64,000 nt of DNA from Phaeobacter gallaeciensis (GTDB lineage Bacteria > Pseudomonadota > Alphaproteobacteria > Rhodobacterales > Rhodobacteraceae), in contig NZ_CP015124.1 of assembly GCF_001678945.1 (NCBI RefSeq), forward strand, positions 3,076,001 to 3,140,000. Direction: 5' to 3'. A model generated the notes under the pieces. That model was not told the DNA's origin. It ran no database searches and worked only from the letters and a program-made list of their open reading frames with translations. Both the position numbers and the translations under genes were made by a program. Shown one piece after another: positions 17,406-25,098 of this stretch (positions are counted from its first letter, which is position 1; each line of letters starts with the position of its first letter).

Positions 17406-17773
17406 GGTTATGTCCCTCCAAAGGATCACTGAATTTGCACTATCCCGCCGTCCGTTGTGTGGGTCTGTCTCTCTCTCTCACCGACCCTGTCCGGCTTGGA
17501 TGAATACATATAGCCGGGTGAGCGTGGCAGCATTTGGGCCGAAAACCGGAAAGGCAGTCAAAATTTAATGATTTTTAAAGAAATTTAGCAAAGCTCTGAA
17601 ACTAAAGGACTTACGTCTTTATGAGATGTAAACCTGCGTGGCTTTTGCGCGGCAGGCCCCTGTAAATATGGCGAATATGCCAGATTCTGAACCTGTGGAC
17701 TGGATTCGGGTAGGGATTTCACCGAGTCTTGAGAACCAAAAGCTGAGCGCTTCACAGGATTTTGAATAGTCCC
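17406..17773. promoter_or_regulatory. Intergenic control region between flp1 and the lytic transglycosylase gene
   Basis: 368 bases without a convincing gene; the minus-strand open frame here has no Shine-Dalgarno sequence and an atypical composition. The part at 17555-17640 is strikingly AT-rich for this genome and contains TTAA-6-TTAA at 17565-17578, close to but one base short of the CtrA consensus spacing. A pyrimidine run (TCTCTCTCTCTC) lies at about 17467-17479. It must hold the flp1 promoter on the minus strand and the promoter of the transglycosylase gene on the plus strand. Confidence 0.5.
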
Positions 17774-18598
17774 ATGACCATTCGTCGTTTTCGTGCCGCT
17801 GTTGCGGTGTGGTTTTCCCTTTGGCTTGCGTTTCCCGTAAGCGCGGAACAGGCGCCTAAACCTTTTCCCGACTTCGAGGCAAAGCGGGTTAAGCCGCCGC
17901 AACCCGGGGCAGGGCCGCGCATCACCGTGCAAATCGAACCAAATGCAGAGGCGCCCCCAGCGCAAGCGGTGGCGACCGGCGAAGCTGACGGAGAGATCCA
18001 GCCGGGGCGCTATGAGTGGTTCTGGGAGCAGGTTGCGCCGGAACTGGGGGCGACAACCGGCGCTGCACGTCTGGAGCTTGCCATCGCCGCGCTTTCCTCA
18101 CCCGGGGGCACAGGTGGCGTTGCTGCGCCGCGGCTGCAGCTGCTGCAGGACATCGTTGCAGCGCAAGGCACGCCGATCCTTTTGTCCAGTGTGGGCACAC
18201 GGGTCTCTCCGGCGCTGGCTCTGGCGGTGATCGCGGTGGAAAGCGAGGGGCGGGTAGATGCGCAAAGCTCGGCCGGGGCGCAGGGGCTGATGCAGTTGAT
18301 GCCGGACACCGCCATCCGGTTTGGGGTCACCGATGCCTTCGAGGCGCCGCAGAATATTGCGGGGGGCGTCAAATACCTCGATTGGCTGATGCAGGAATTT
18401 GAAAACGACGCGGTTCTGGCCCTGGCCGGATATAACGCGGGTGAGGGCGCGGTGCGCAGCCATCAGGGCGTGCCGCCCTTTCCGGAAACGCGGGATTACG
18501 TGCCAAAGGTGCTGGCGGCCTATCAGGTGGCCCGCAGCCTGTGCATGACGCCGCCCGAGTTGATCACCGACGGCTGCGTTTTCCGCCGGTTTGAATGA
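17774..18598 (+). CDS. Lytic transglycosylase (SLT domain), exported
   Basis: 274 residues. An N-terminal signal peptide ends near VSAEQA. The C-terminal 150 residues form a goose-lysozyme-like SLT domain: AVIAVESEGRVDAQS holds the catalytic Glu, GAQGLMQLMPDTA is the ES/GLMQ motif, and ALAGYNAGEGAV is the Asn-Ala-Gly motif. It should cleave peptidoglycan in the periplasm with formation of 1,6-anhydromuramic ends. The place next to the tad locus suggests it could open the wall for the pilus, but a divergent promoter separates them. ATG 17774 chosen; TTG 17762 is possible. Neither start has an ideal ribosome site. Confidence 0.87.
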   Translation: MTIRRFRAAVAVWFSLWLAFPVSAEQAPKPFPDFEAKRVKPPQPGAGPRITVQIEPNAEAPPAQAVATGEADGEIQPGRYEWFWEQVAPELGATTGAARLELAIAALSSPGGTGGVAAPRLQLLQDIVAAQGTPILLSSVGTRVSPALALAVIAVESEGRVDAQSSAGAQGLMQLMPDTAIRFGVTDAFEAPQNIAGGVKYLDWLMQEFENDAVLALAGYNAGEGAVRSHQGVPPFPETRDYVPKVLAAYQVARSLCMTPPELITDGCVFRRFE

Positions 18599-18621
18599 CC
18601 GGTTGAACAACCGGGCAGGTG

Positions 18622-19203
18622 TCAGGTTGAGGGGATCTGCAGATCAATCAGCCCGCGCGCGGCCTCTTTGGCGTCCGCAGCGGGGTCTCCGGCCAGCCCG
18701 CCGCCGCGCGCCAGCACTGCCGAGACGATTGCGCCTTCTTTCAGCAGCAGCAGCTGACGGGCCAGCAGCCGGGGATCATTGGCGTCGGCGGCCTCTGCGA
18801 TTTCGGAAAAATGGTCCTGCAGGATCTGCTTGTGCGCGGCCGACTGGGCGTGGATCGGGTGGTTGATCTCCTGGAACTCGGCGCTTGCCTTGATGAACAT
18901 GCAGCCACGAAACTCGGGCTTGGTGAACCATTCCGAAAGCGCGTCGAACAACGCCAGCATCTGTCCTTTCGGCGTGTCGCTCAGCTCTTCGATGCGGCGA
19001 TAAAGCCAGTGGCGGAAGTTTTCATCCCGAAGGCGCAGCACCGCGAGGATCAGATCCTCCTTGGTGCGGAAGTGTTTGTACATCGATGTCTTCGACACAC
19101 CGGTTTCGCTCACCAGCTTGTCCATGCCGGTGGCGTGAAACCCGTTCCGGTAAAATACATCAAGGGCCTTTCGGACCAGCTCGTCTCGCTTGTTTGGGCG
19201 CAT
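18622..19203 (-). CDS. TetR-family transcriptional regulator
   Basis: 193 residues. The N-terminal helix-turn-helix reads GMDKLVSETGVSKTSMYKHF at residues about 26-45, followed by RTKEDLILAVL; the C-terminal part resembles TetR_C domains with FRGCMFIKASAEF. The start ATG at 19203 gives the standard MRPNKRDELVRKALDVF beginning. It is divergent from a small exported protein gene and a downstream enzyme set. Three copies of the 14-base sequence TACCGAT C[T/A]GTACA in the gap are its likely operators, one of them 17 bases before its own start, so autoregulation is expected. The inducer is unknown; regulators with this pattern often sense reactive electrophiles or quinones. Confidence 0.88.
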   Translation of the reverse strand: MRPNKRDELVRKALDVFYRNGFHATGMDKLVSETGVSKTSMYKHFRTKEDLILAVLRLRDENFRHWLYRRIEELSDTPKGQMLALFDALSEWFTKPEFRGCMFIKASAEFQEINHPIHAQSAAHKQILQDHFSEIAEAADANDPRLLARQLLLLKEGAIVSAVLARGGGLAGDPAADAKEAARGLIDLQIPST

Positions 19204-19219
19204 GATTCGTCTCTTTGTG

Positions 19220-19233
19220 TACCGATCTGTACA
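19220..19233. promoter_or_regulatory. TetR operator copy 1
   Basis: TACCGATCTGTACA, a near-palindrome centred on GATC. It lies 17 bases upstream of the TetR start codon, in its promoter or leader, and differs from copies 2 and 3 at one base. Position implies self-repression. Confidence 0.7.
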
Positions 19234-19350
19234 TAGTTTGCAGGTACAGCGTTGGCAACTGCGACACATTAAAGTGAACAATTTCATAGGATTGAGATCG
19301 TGTTCACGAATTCGTTCAATGGACATCACAAAAAATGAATTGCAAAAGGG

Positions 19351-19364
19351 TACCGATCAGTACA
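19351..19364. promoter_or_regulatory. TetR operator copy 2
   Basis: TACCGATCAGTACA, identical to copy 3 and exactly 30 bases from it, that is about three helical turns, so two dimers would sit on the same face of the DNA. It is just upstream of the candidate -35 box for the divergent gene. Confidence 0.75.
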
Positions 19365-19366
19365 CT

Positions 19367-19396
19367 TTGGGTTCAAGATTTACCGATCAGTACAGT
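19367..19396 (+). promoter_or_regulatory. Candidate promoter of the TetR-controlled genes
   Basis: TTGGGT (19367-19372), an 18-base spacer and TACAGT (19391-19396). The -10 lies inside operator copy 3, so repressor binding would directly block polymerase. The start codon of the first gene is 28 bases further on. Assigned by eye. Confidence 0.45.
19381..19394. promoter_or_regulatory. TetR operator copy 3
   Basis: TACCGATCAGTACA overlapping the -10 of the candidate promoter and 30 bases from the start codon of the exported small protein. Same sequence as copy 2. Confidence 0.75.
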
Positions 19397-19423
19397 TAAG
19401 CAAGCGCAGCAGTGGAGGCGCAG

Positions 19424-19684
19424 ATGAAACGACTATTCAGCCCCATGCGATCCCCTTTGGCTCCCGTTGTTCTGACCGCAGGTATTGCCGTGGCGATGCT
19501 AGCGCCCCCACCGCCGGAAGCTACCGTTCTTTCCCTTCCGTCTGACCCCGCCAATGGCGTCATGGCGCCGAGCCGCGCTGCCGCTCTCGCAACCCTTTTT
19601 ACCGTTCATGTGGCTGCCCCGGTGGCTGCCCATGTGGCGAAGGCCAACACCCCGGCTTTCGCCTTGAAGGTGGCCGCCGACTGA
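19424..19684 (+). CDS. Small exported or membrane protein of unknown function, TetR-controlled
   Basis: 86 residues. GGAGG lies five bases before the ATG at 19424, a near-perfect ribosome site. The N-terminus (MKRLFSPMRSPLAPVVLTAG) is basic then hydrophobic up to about residue 32, a signal peptide or anchor; a Pro-rich patch APPPPEA follows, and the remainder is Ala/Val-rich with a second mildly hydrophobic stretch. I do not recognise the family. It is the first gene after the triple operator and is followed by its own terminator at 19702, so it is probably the most strongly induced product of the set. Confidence 0.65.
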   Translation: MKRLFSPMRSPLAPVVLTAGIAVAMLAPPPPEATVLSLPSDPANGVMAPSRAAALATLFTVHVAAPVAAHVAKANTPAFALKVAAD

Positions 19685-19701
19685 TTGGTGCCGCCCTCAA
19701 T

Positions 19702-19735
19702 AAACCCCGGCCAAGCCTCCCCCTGGCCGGGGTTT
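19702..19735 (+). terminator. Intrinsic terminator after the small exported protein gene
   Basis: A 12-base perfect stem AAACCCCGGCCA/TGGCCGGGGTTT with a 10-base C-rich loop, ending in TTT. It lies 18 bases after the stop and 50 bases before the DUF1348 gene, so it likely limits read-through to the downstream enzymes. Confidence 0.8.
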
Positions 19736-19784
19736 CCTTACCTTCTCCTCCTCCGAACCAAATGAAGACCAAAGGACACGCCGA

Positions 19785-20249
19785 ATGACCCGTCCCCCCT
19801 TGCCGCCTTTCGACGAAGCCAGCGCCAAAAAGAAGGTGCGCCTTGCCGAAGATGGCTGGAACACCCGCGATCCTCAGATCGTTGCACCGGCCTATACCGA
19901 TAACTGCCCCTGGCGGAACCGCGCCGAATTCGTCACCGGCCACGATGAAATTCGCGCCCTGCTGACCCGCAAGTGGTCGCGTGAGCTGGAATACCGCCTG
20001 ATCAAGGAACTATGGGCCTATACCGACAACCGCATTGCCGTGCGGTTTGCCTATGAATGGCGCGATGATAGCGGCCAGTGGTACCGGGCCTATGGCAACG
20101 AAAACTGGGAATTCGCCGAAGACGGCCGCATGCAGCGCCGCATCGCCTCGATCAATGACAAGCCGATCAGCGAAGACGAGCGTCTGTTCCACTGGCCGCT
20201 GGGCCGTCGCCCCGATGATCACCCCGGTCTGTCTGACCTCGGTCTCTGA
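19785..20249 (+). CDS. DUF1348 / NTF2-like protein
   Basis: 154 residues of the nuclear-transport-factor-2-like fold (DUF1348 group): [20 protein letters not shown], then [20 protein letters not shown] and [20 protein letters not shown]. These are small cone-shaped proteins, usually cytoplasmic, with unassigned activity. There is no signal peptide. It sits in the TetR-controlled set, 35 bases before the PNPOx-like gene. The combination with a flavoprotein and an alpha/beta hydrolase suggests handling of a small organic compound; that is inference. Confidence 0.85.
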   Translation: MTRPPLPPFDEASAKKKVRLAEDGWNTRDPQIVAPAYTDNCPWRNRAEFVTGHDEIRALLTRKWSRELEYRLIKELWAYTDNRIAVRFAYEWRDDSGQWYRAYGNENWEFAEDGRMQRRIASINDKPISEDERLFHWPLGRRPDDHPGLSDLGL

Positions 20250-20284
20250 TCTGCCCGTTCAGTCCTAAGAAAGCGAGAGCAACC

Positions 20285-20899
20285 ATGCCCCGTGCCTTTG
20301 CAGAAATTGCCTTTACCGAATCCGTGCGTGAGCATCAGAAGCGGCAGGGGTCTGCCCGTGCCTATGGGCGCCTGCTGGAAACCCCGGAACGCTCCGGCGA
20401 TCGGATCGGCGTCGCCGAAGCCGCCTTTATCGCCGAGCGCGACGGCTTCTATCAGGCAACCGTTTCGGAAACCGGCTGGCCCTACGTCCAGTTCCGGGGT
20501 GGACCGCGCGGTTTCCTGAAAGTGGTGGACGAAAAGACCATCGCCTATGCCGATTTCAGCGGCAACAAGCAGTATATCTCGCTTGGCAACCTGACCGACA
20601 ACGCCCGTCTCGCGATGATCCTGATGGATTACCCGAACCGGCGGCGGCTGAAGATCTGGGGCACGGTTGAAATCATCGAAGGTGCCGAGGCCACGGATGG
20701 CCTGTTCCCGACCGGCGCGCGCGCCGCGCCTGAGCGGGCCATCCTGATCCATCTGGAAGCCTTTGACTGGAATTGCCCCAGCCACATCCCCGAGCGTCTG
20801 ACGCTGGAGGAGCTGGAGCCCCACCTGGCCCCCCTGCGCAGCCAGCTGGCCCAGCTCAAGGCGGAGAATGAAAGACTGAAAGCAGGCCAGAAGGTCTGA
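20285..20899 (+). CDS. Pyridoxamine 5'-phosphate oxidase-like flavin-binding protein
   Basis: 204 residues with a split-barrel PNPOx-like fold: AAFIAERDGFYQATVSETGW, PYVQFRGGPRGFLKVVDEKT and ADFSGNKQYISLGNL, then MILMDYPNRRRLKIWGTVE. Such proteins bind FMN (or F420/heme in other lineages) and may reduce small molecules. The last 30 residues form a charged coiled-coil-like tail (LRSQLAQLKAENERLKAG). It lies between the DUF1348 and hydrolase genes and is probably co-transcribed. True PdxH function is unlikely because the protein is of the general PNPOx-like group. Confidence 0.82.
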   Translation: MPRAFAEIAFTESVREHQKRQGSARAYGRLLETPERSGDRIGVAEAAFIAERDGFYQATVSETGWPYVQFRGGPRGFLKVVDEKTIAYADFSGNKQYISLGNLTDNARLAMILMDYPNRRRLKIWGTVEIIEGAEATDGLFPTGARAAPERAILIHLEAFDWNCPSHIPERLTLEELEPHLAPLRSQLAQLKAENERLKAGQKV

Positions 20900-20955
20900 A
20901 GGCAGCCATTCCGTTTCTGCTGGCTGCAGTACGTTCTGTTACGAGGTAAATTGAT

Positions 20956-21915
20956 ATGACATTCGACCCGATGAACATGCTGAATTCAGCCCTTGTTACG
21001 GCGGCGCTTACGCTCTCTCCTGCGGTGGCGCCGTCGGCTCAGGCATCCACGATGCCTGAGACCGCCTTTTCCTCGCAAATGATCGAGGGCCTCACGATTG
21101 CCTATCGTGAGGCAGGTGATCCCGGGAACCCGACGGTGTTGCTGCTGCACGGGTTCCCCAGCTCTTCCTATATGTTCCGTGACCTGATCCCGGTGCTGGC
21201 GCAGGAGTATCATGTGATCGCGCCGGATTATCCCGGGTTTGGCGCCTCGGACATGCCGCTTGCTGCCGATTATGACTACAGCTTTGCCAATACGGCGGAT
21301 CTGGTGACGCAGCTTCTGGACCAGAAGGGCGTGAATAATTACGCAGTCTATATGACCGATTATGGCGCGCCGGTTGGGTTTCGCATGTTCGCCGAGGATC
21401 CGGCGCGGGTCTCGGGTTTCATCATCCAGAACGCCAATGCCTATGAAGAGGGGCTAAGGGAGTTCTGGGGGCCGATGCGCGCCTATTGGGCCAATCCCAG
21501 CCCGGAGAACGGCGATGCGCTGCGCGGCTTTCTGACCCTTGATGCCACCAAATGGCAGTTCACCCATGGGGCAGAGAACCCCGCCAGCGTCAGCCCGGAC
21601 CATTTCTGGCACGCCCAGTATCTGCTGGACCGCCCGGGCAACCAGGAGGTGCAGCTGGAAATGTTCCTCGATTACGGCAAGAACCTCGGCGAATATCCCA
21701 AGTGGCAGGCACTGTTTCGCGAACACCAGCCCCCCGCGCTGTTGGTCTGGGGCGCCAATGATCAGATCTGCCCCGAGGAAGGGGCGCACCCCTATAAACG
21801 CGATCTTACCGATCTGGAGTTTCACTTGCTGAACACCGGCCATTTCGCCCTGCAGGAAAAGGGTCATGAAATCGCCGGGAAGATGCTGAGCTTTCTCGAT
21901 CGTATCAACAACTGA
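20956..21915 (+). CDS. Exported alpha/beta hydrolase (haloalkane dehalogenase/epoxide hydrolase type)
   Basis: 319 residues. A signal peptide (SALVTAALTLSPAVAPSAQA) is followed by an alpha/beta hydrolase fold with HGFPSSSYMFRDLIP (oxyanion HG). The nucleophile is probably Asp in YMTDYGAPVGFR, the general acid/base partners are Asp in WGANDQICPEEGA and His in LNTGHFALQEKG. An Asp nucleophile points to epoxide hydrolase or dehalogenase-type chemistry rather than an esterase. The ATG at 20956 has GAGG upstream. Last gene of the TetR set, followed by a terminator at 21916. Confidence 0.85.
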   Translation: MTFDPMNMLNSALVTAALTLSPAVAPSAQASTMPETAFSSQMIEGLTIAYREAGDPGNPTVLLLHGFPSSSYMFRDLIPVLAQEYHVIAPDYPGFGASDMPLAADYDYSFANTADLVTQLLDQKGVNNYAVYMTDYGAPVGFRMFAEDPARVSGFIIQNANAYEEGLREFWGPMRAYWANPSPENGDALRGFLTLDATKWQFTHGAENPASVSPDHFWHAQYLLDRPGNQEVQLEMFLDYGKNLGEYPKWQALFREHQPPALLVWGANDQICPEEGAHPYKRDLTDLEFHLLNTGHFALQEKGHEIAGKMLSFLDRINN

Positions 21916-21954
21916 CAGGGTGGGGGCCGGGATGATATCCGCCCCCGCCTGTTT
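21916..21954 (+). terminator. Intrinsic terminator after the alpha/beta hydrolase gene
   Basis: CAGGG-T-GGGGGC (21916-21926) pairs with GCCCCCGCCTG (21941-21951) with one mismatch, followed by TTT. It lies directly at the stop codon of the hydrolase. Confidence 0.7.
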
Positions 21955-22115
21955 AACTGCCGTAATACCTTTGCCATCGACACTACCCGGGGCGAGGACA
22001 TGGGCGCTACATCGCTGCTGCAGGCCGTCATCTCCTGTGGGCACAGCGCAAGTATGTACGCCTCTGGCACGGCGCGGGTGATCTGAGGTCCTGCACCCGC
22101 TTCGGCCAAAAAGAA

Positions 22116-22147
22116 GGCCCGCCTAACGTATCAGGCGGGCCTTTTTT
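22116..22147. terminator. Strong bidirectional terminator between the hydrolase and CoA-transferase genes
   Basis: GGCCCGCC and GGCGGGCC form an 8-base GC stem with a 10-base loop, with TTTTTT on the plus side and an A-rich run on the other, giving T-rich ends on both strands. It separates the convergent TetR-controlled set and the scoAB operon. The 160 bases before it carry no supportable gene. Confidence 0.88.
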
Positions 22148-22168
22148 GTTTCTGCTGTCGCTAAGCAA

Positions 22169-22798
22169 TCAGTTGACGATGGTCGCCTCGGTTGCGGCGC
22201 GCAGTTCTTCTTCGGTGACGCCTTCGGCCAGCTCAACGATCTTCAGGCCACCTTCGACCACGTCCAGAACGCCCAGACCGGTGATGATGCGGTCCACGAC
22301 GCCCTTGCCGGTCAGCGGCAGGGTGCAGGCCTTCAGAACCTTGCTGTCGCCGTGCTTGTTGGTGTGGTCCATGACCACGACCACACGGCCAACGCCTGCG
22401 ACCAGATCCATCGCGCCGCCCATGCCTTTGACCAGCTTGCCGGGGATCATCCAGTTGGCCAGATCGCCGTTTTCCGCCACTTCCATCGCGCCCAGGATCG
22501 CCATGGCGATCTTGCCGCCACGGATCATCGCAAAGGACTGTGCCGAGTCGAAGAACGCGGTCTGCGGCAGTTCGGTGATGGTCTGTTTACCGGCGTTGAT
22601 CAGGTCGGGATCCTCGTCACCCTCATAGGGGAAGGGGCCCATGCCCAGCATGCCATTCTCGGATTGCAGCGTCACCTCGACGCCTTCGGGGATGTAGTTC
22701 GACACCAGCGTCGGGATACCGATGCCGAGGTTCACATACCAGCCGTCCTGCAGCTCCTGTGCCGCGCGTGCGGCCATCTGATTGCGATCCCAAGCCAT
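22169..22798 (-). CDS. scoB: Succinyl-CoA:3-ketoacid CoA-transferase subunit B
   Basis: 209 residues, family I CoA-transferase beta subunit. Visible: [19 protein letters not shown] near the N-terminus, the SENG motif with the catalytic Glu ([13 protein letters not shown]), and [19 protein letters not shown]. With subunit A it moves CoA from succinyl-CoA to acetoacetate or similar 3-oxo acids, linking ketone-body or polyhydroxybutyrate breakdown to the TCA cycle. Its ATG shares one base with the stop codon of the A subunit gene (TAATG). Confidence 0.93.
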   Translation of the reverse strand: MAWDRNQMAARAAQELQDGWYVNLGIGIPTLVSNYIPEGVEVTLQSENGMLGMGPFPYEGDEDPDLINAGKQTITELPQTAFFDSAQSFAMIRGGKIAMAILGAMEVAENGDLANWMIPGKLVKGMGGAMDLVAGVGRVVVVMDHTNKHGDSKVLKACTLPLTGKGVVDRIITGLGVLDVVEGGLKIVELAEGVTEEELRAATEATIVN

Positions 22799-23520
22799 TA
22801 TGCGGTCTCCTTCTGACGAACGGTGCGCTGTTCGATGCGCTTTTCGTGCTCGCCCTGGATGATGCGGTGCACATAGATACCGGGCAGGTGGATGTGATCA
22901 GGGTCAAGGCTGCCAGTGGGCACGATTTCCTCGACCTCGACAACGCAGACCTTGCCGCAGGTGGCGGCGGGCACGTTGAAGTTACGCGCGGTCTTGCGGA
23001 ACACCAAGTTGCCGGTTTCGTCCGCTTTCCAGGCTTTCACGATGGCGAGATCGGCAAAGATGCCCTCTTCCATGATGTAGTCCTGCATGGCGCCATCCGG
23101 TCCGGTCGGGAACTGCTTTTCGAACTTGCCTTCGGCAATCACGGTGCCCACGCCGGTCTTGGTGAAGAAGCCGGGGATGCCCGCGCCGCCTGCGCGCATG
23201 CGCTCGGCCAGGGTGCCCTGCGGGTTGAATTCCAGCTCCAGCTCTCCGGACAGGTACTGACGCATGAATTCGGCGTTCTCACCCACGTAGGAGGAGATCA
23301 TCTTTTTCACCTGCTTGGTCTGCAGCAGGATGCCGATGCCAAAATCATCAACGCCCGCGTTGTTGGAGGCGAAGGTCAGATCCTTGGTGCCGGCGTCTTT
23401 GATCGCGTCCAGCAGAAGCTCTGGAATACCGCAGAGGCCAAAGCCCCCGGCGGCGATGAACATGCCGTCATGAAGCAGCCCGTCAAGCGCTTCGGCGGCG
23501 TTGGAGTAGACTTTTTTCAC
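22798..23520 (-). CDS. scoA: Succinyl-CoA:3-ketoacid CoA-transferase subunit A
   Basis: 240 residues. Typical segments are [20 protein letters not shown] (glycine-rich CoA-site loop), [20 protein letters not shown] and [19 protein letters not shown]. It forms the enzyme with subunit B. The start is GTG at 23520, with GGGAG six bases upstream; a longer frame to 23580 has no such site and looks non-coding. The two subunit genes are translationally coupled. Confidence 0.93.
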   Translation of the reverse strand: MKKVYSNAAEALDGLLHDGMFIAAGGFGLCGIPELLLDAIKDAGTKDLTFASNNAGVDDFGIGILLQTKQVKKMISSYVGENAEFMRQYLSGELELEFNPQGTLAERMRAGGAGIPGFFTKTGVGTVIAEGKFEKQFPTGPDGAMQDYIMEEGIFADLAIVKAWKADETGNLVFRKTARNFNVPAATCGKVCVVEVEEIVPTGSLDPDHIHLPGIYVHRIIQGEHEKRIEQRTVRQKETA

Positions 23521-23778
23521 GGAGTTCTCCCTAAACTGCCTATTGGACAGGGTTCTGCGCCTCGGCGTCGGCAGAGTCAATAATACGGAGAAAAACGCGT
23601 ATTTCTACGGAGTCAGGTTCCCATGACCGACGCCGTGACCACCGGTGTCGCGTGGCATGGCCGTGCCAGGACCTACTGTCAATGATGCTCAGCGAAACGG
23701 GTTTCCGGAAAGGGGAATGTTAAGAGTTGTCCGGCTAATGTTGGAATAGTTGAATATGTTGCGTGTAGGAGCCCTGTA

Positions 23779-24909
23779 TTGGCTCAGAAAACAATCGAAG
23801 TTATCAATCTGGGGGCCATGGCCGATCTGGATCCTGACGAACAGGATGCGGTGGCCGAGAATGCGGCGGCGCTGGTCGGCATGACCTTCGGCTCTGCTGA
23901 ATCTCCCTTGTATCAGCAGTTGGACTATCTCACTCTCGATGATCCAAGCGGTGACGGTGCGGTTTCCAGCAATGATTACGGCTGGTCTCCCGAAGATGTG
24001 ATCTTTGATGGCATCGCGTCGGGGCTCGACAGCGTCATCGACTACCAAGTCGATCTCGTCTTCAATGACGGCTCCACAGCCGCAGCCGAGATTCTGTTGC
24101 TGCAGGATATGTCCGGGCGCACCTTTCTGGCGCCCTTCCTGGTGGGGTCGGCCAAAAACGATGTGCTGAATGATGGCGGCATTCGCTCGATGACGTTCAC
24201 CGGCATCGTCAATGACGCGGGCACCCATGCCTATGTCGACCGCGAAGCCGATGCTTTTGTTGTCTGCTTCCTTGAAGGAACGCGGATACGCGCAGCGGCC
24301 GGGGAGGTCCCGGTGGAGCGCCTGTCGGTCGGCGATCTCGTGGAAACGCTGGATCATGGGTTTCAACCCCTGATCTGGCTGGGGCAGGAAACCGTGTCAG
24401 CGGGGCGGCGGACCTCCCCGATCCGGCTTCGGGAAAAGGCGCTGGGTGCGGGATTTCCGGAACGCGATCTCTATCTGTCGCCGCAGCACCGGGTTTTGTT
24501 CGACTCGCCCATTGCAGGCCGGATGTTTGGAACGGATCAGGTCTTTGTCCCGGCAACGAAGATGATCGATCTGCCGGGCGTCACCCAGCCGGTGGTGCAA
24601 GCGAGGCATCACTACTGGCACCTGATGCTCAAACGGCACGAAATCCTCTTCGCCGAAGGCGCGCCGGTCGAGAGTTTTCTACCGGGCCCCATCGCACTGG
24701 CAGGCCTGTCGCCGGAAAACCGCGCCAGCCTGCGAAAACGCCTGCCGTTTCTGATGCAGGGACAGCCCGCGCCAAGTGCCGCCAGACCCTGCATTTCCGG
24801 CGCTGCGGCTGCGAACCTCGTCCGGCGTCACCGGCGTAACAAACGGCCGCCTCTGGCGAACCCAGCCGCTTGGGAGGCTTCGTCAGGCATGCTGTGGGAT
24901 CGCGCCTAG
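23779..24909 (+). CDS. Hint-domain (Hedgehog/intein-type) protein
   Basis: 376 residues. The N-terminal 165 residues are acidic and resemble beta-rich adhesin-like segments. The Hint_2 domain starts at VVCFLEGTRIRAAAGEVPVE (catalytic-type Cys at its beginning), with LYLSPQHRVLF as block-B-like His motif and HEILFAEGAPVESFLPG near its end. The last 60 residues are basic and Pro/Arg-rich. Start TTG at 23779 has AGGAG seven bases before it. Hint domains can self-cleave; many Roseobacter copies are of unknown role. No Ser/Thr/Cys extein follows, so cleavage rather than splicing would be expected, if it is active. Confidence 0.8.
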   Translation: MAQKTIEVINLGAMADLDPDEQDAVAENAAALVGMTFGSAESPLYQQLDYLTLDDPSGDGAVSSNDYGWSPEDVIFDGIASGLDSVIDYQVDLVFNDGSTAAAEILLLQDMSGRTFLAPFLVGSAKNDVLNDGGIRSMTFTGIVNDAGTHAYVDREADAFVVCFLEGTRIRAAAGEVPVERLSVGDLVETLDHGFQPLIWLGQETVSAGRRTSPIRLREKALGAGFPERDLYLSPQHRVLFDSPIAGRMFGTDQVFVPATKMIDLPGVTQPVVQARHHYWHLMLKRHEILFAEGAPVESFLPGPIALAGLSPENRASLRKRLPFLMQGQPAPSAARPCISGAAAANLVRRHRRNKRPPLANPAAWEASSGMLWDRA

Positions 24910-24990
24910 GCGCTGAACCTAGAATGCCGCCTGGACGAGCTTGAATTTGGGTTGTGCAAAGATGGCCAGCCCGGACCGCGCCGCGTCAGC

Positions 24991-25047
24991 GGCGCCGGGC
25001 CCAACGGAACGGTCACAGTTCTTCACTGTGACCCGGTCCGGCGGGAG
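24991..25047 (+). repeat. Intergenic repeat, copy A (constant ends, variable hairpin)
   Basis: Begins GGCGCCGGGCCCAACGG, then a perfect 8-base stem GGTCACAG/CTGTGACC with loop TTCTTCA, then ends TCCGGCGGGAG. Matches copies at 38760 and 41315 (minus) in the two end blocks but not in the middle. Located between the convergent ends of the Hint gene and topA. Confidence 0.55.
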
Positions 25048-25098
25048 CCACCCGGTTTCTGGCCGGGCAAGGGTAGTCATGTGTGGCGAAGGTCGAGC

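Noticed and set aside
17467-17479. CT dinucleotide run as a phase-variation tract for the pilin
   Set aside because: Too short and outside both the coding region and a defined -35/-10 spacer; no support for slippage.
17585-17965. Minus-strand open frame of 126 codons in the flp1 upstream region
   Set aside because: No ribosome site, extends into the signal peptide of the lytic transglycosylase, and the AT-rich promoter part has no coding bias.
18599-18614. CCGGTTGAACAACCGG as a terminator between the transglycosylase and tetR genes
   Set aside because: Perfect dyad but very small loop and no T run on either strand.
21955-22090. Open frame (DTTRGEDMGATS...) between the hydrolase and the terminator
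   Set aside because: No start codon with a ribosome site and no recognisable family; too short to call a gene remnant.
25050-25067. CCCGG/CCGGG hairpin after topA as a terminator
   Set aside because: Stem is five bases and there is no T run; only repeat copy A nearby is supported.
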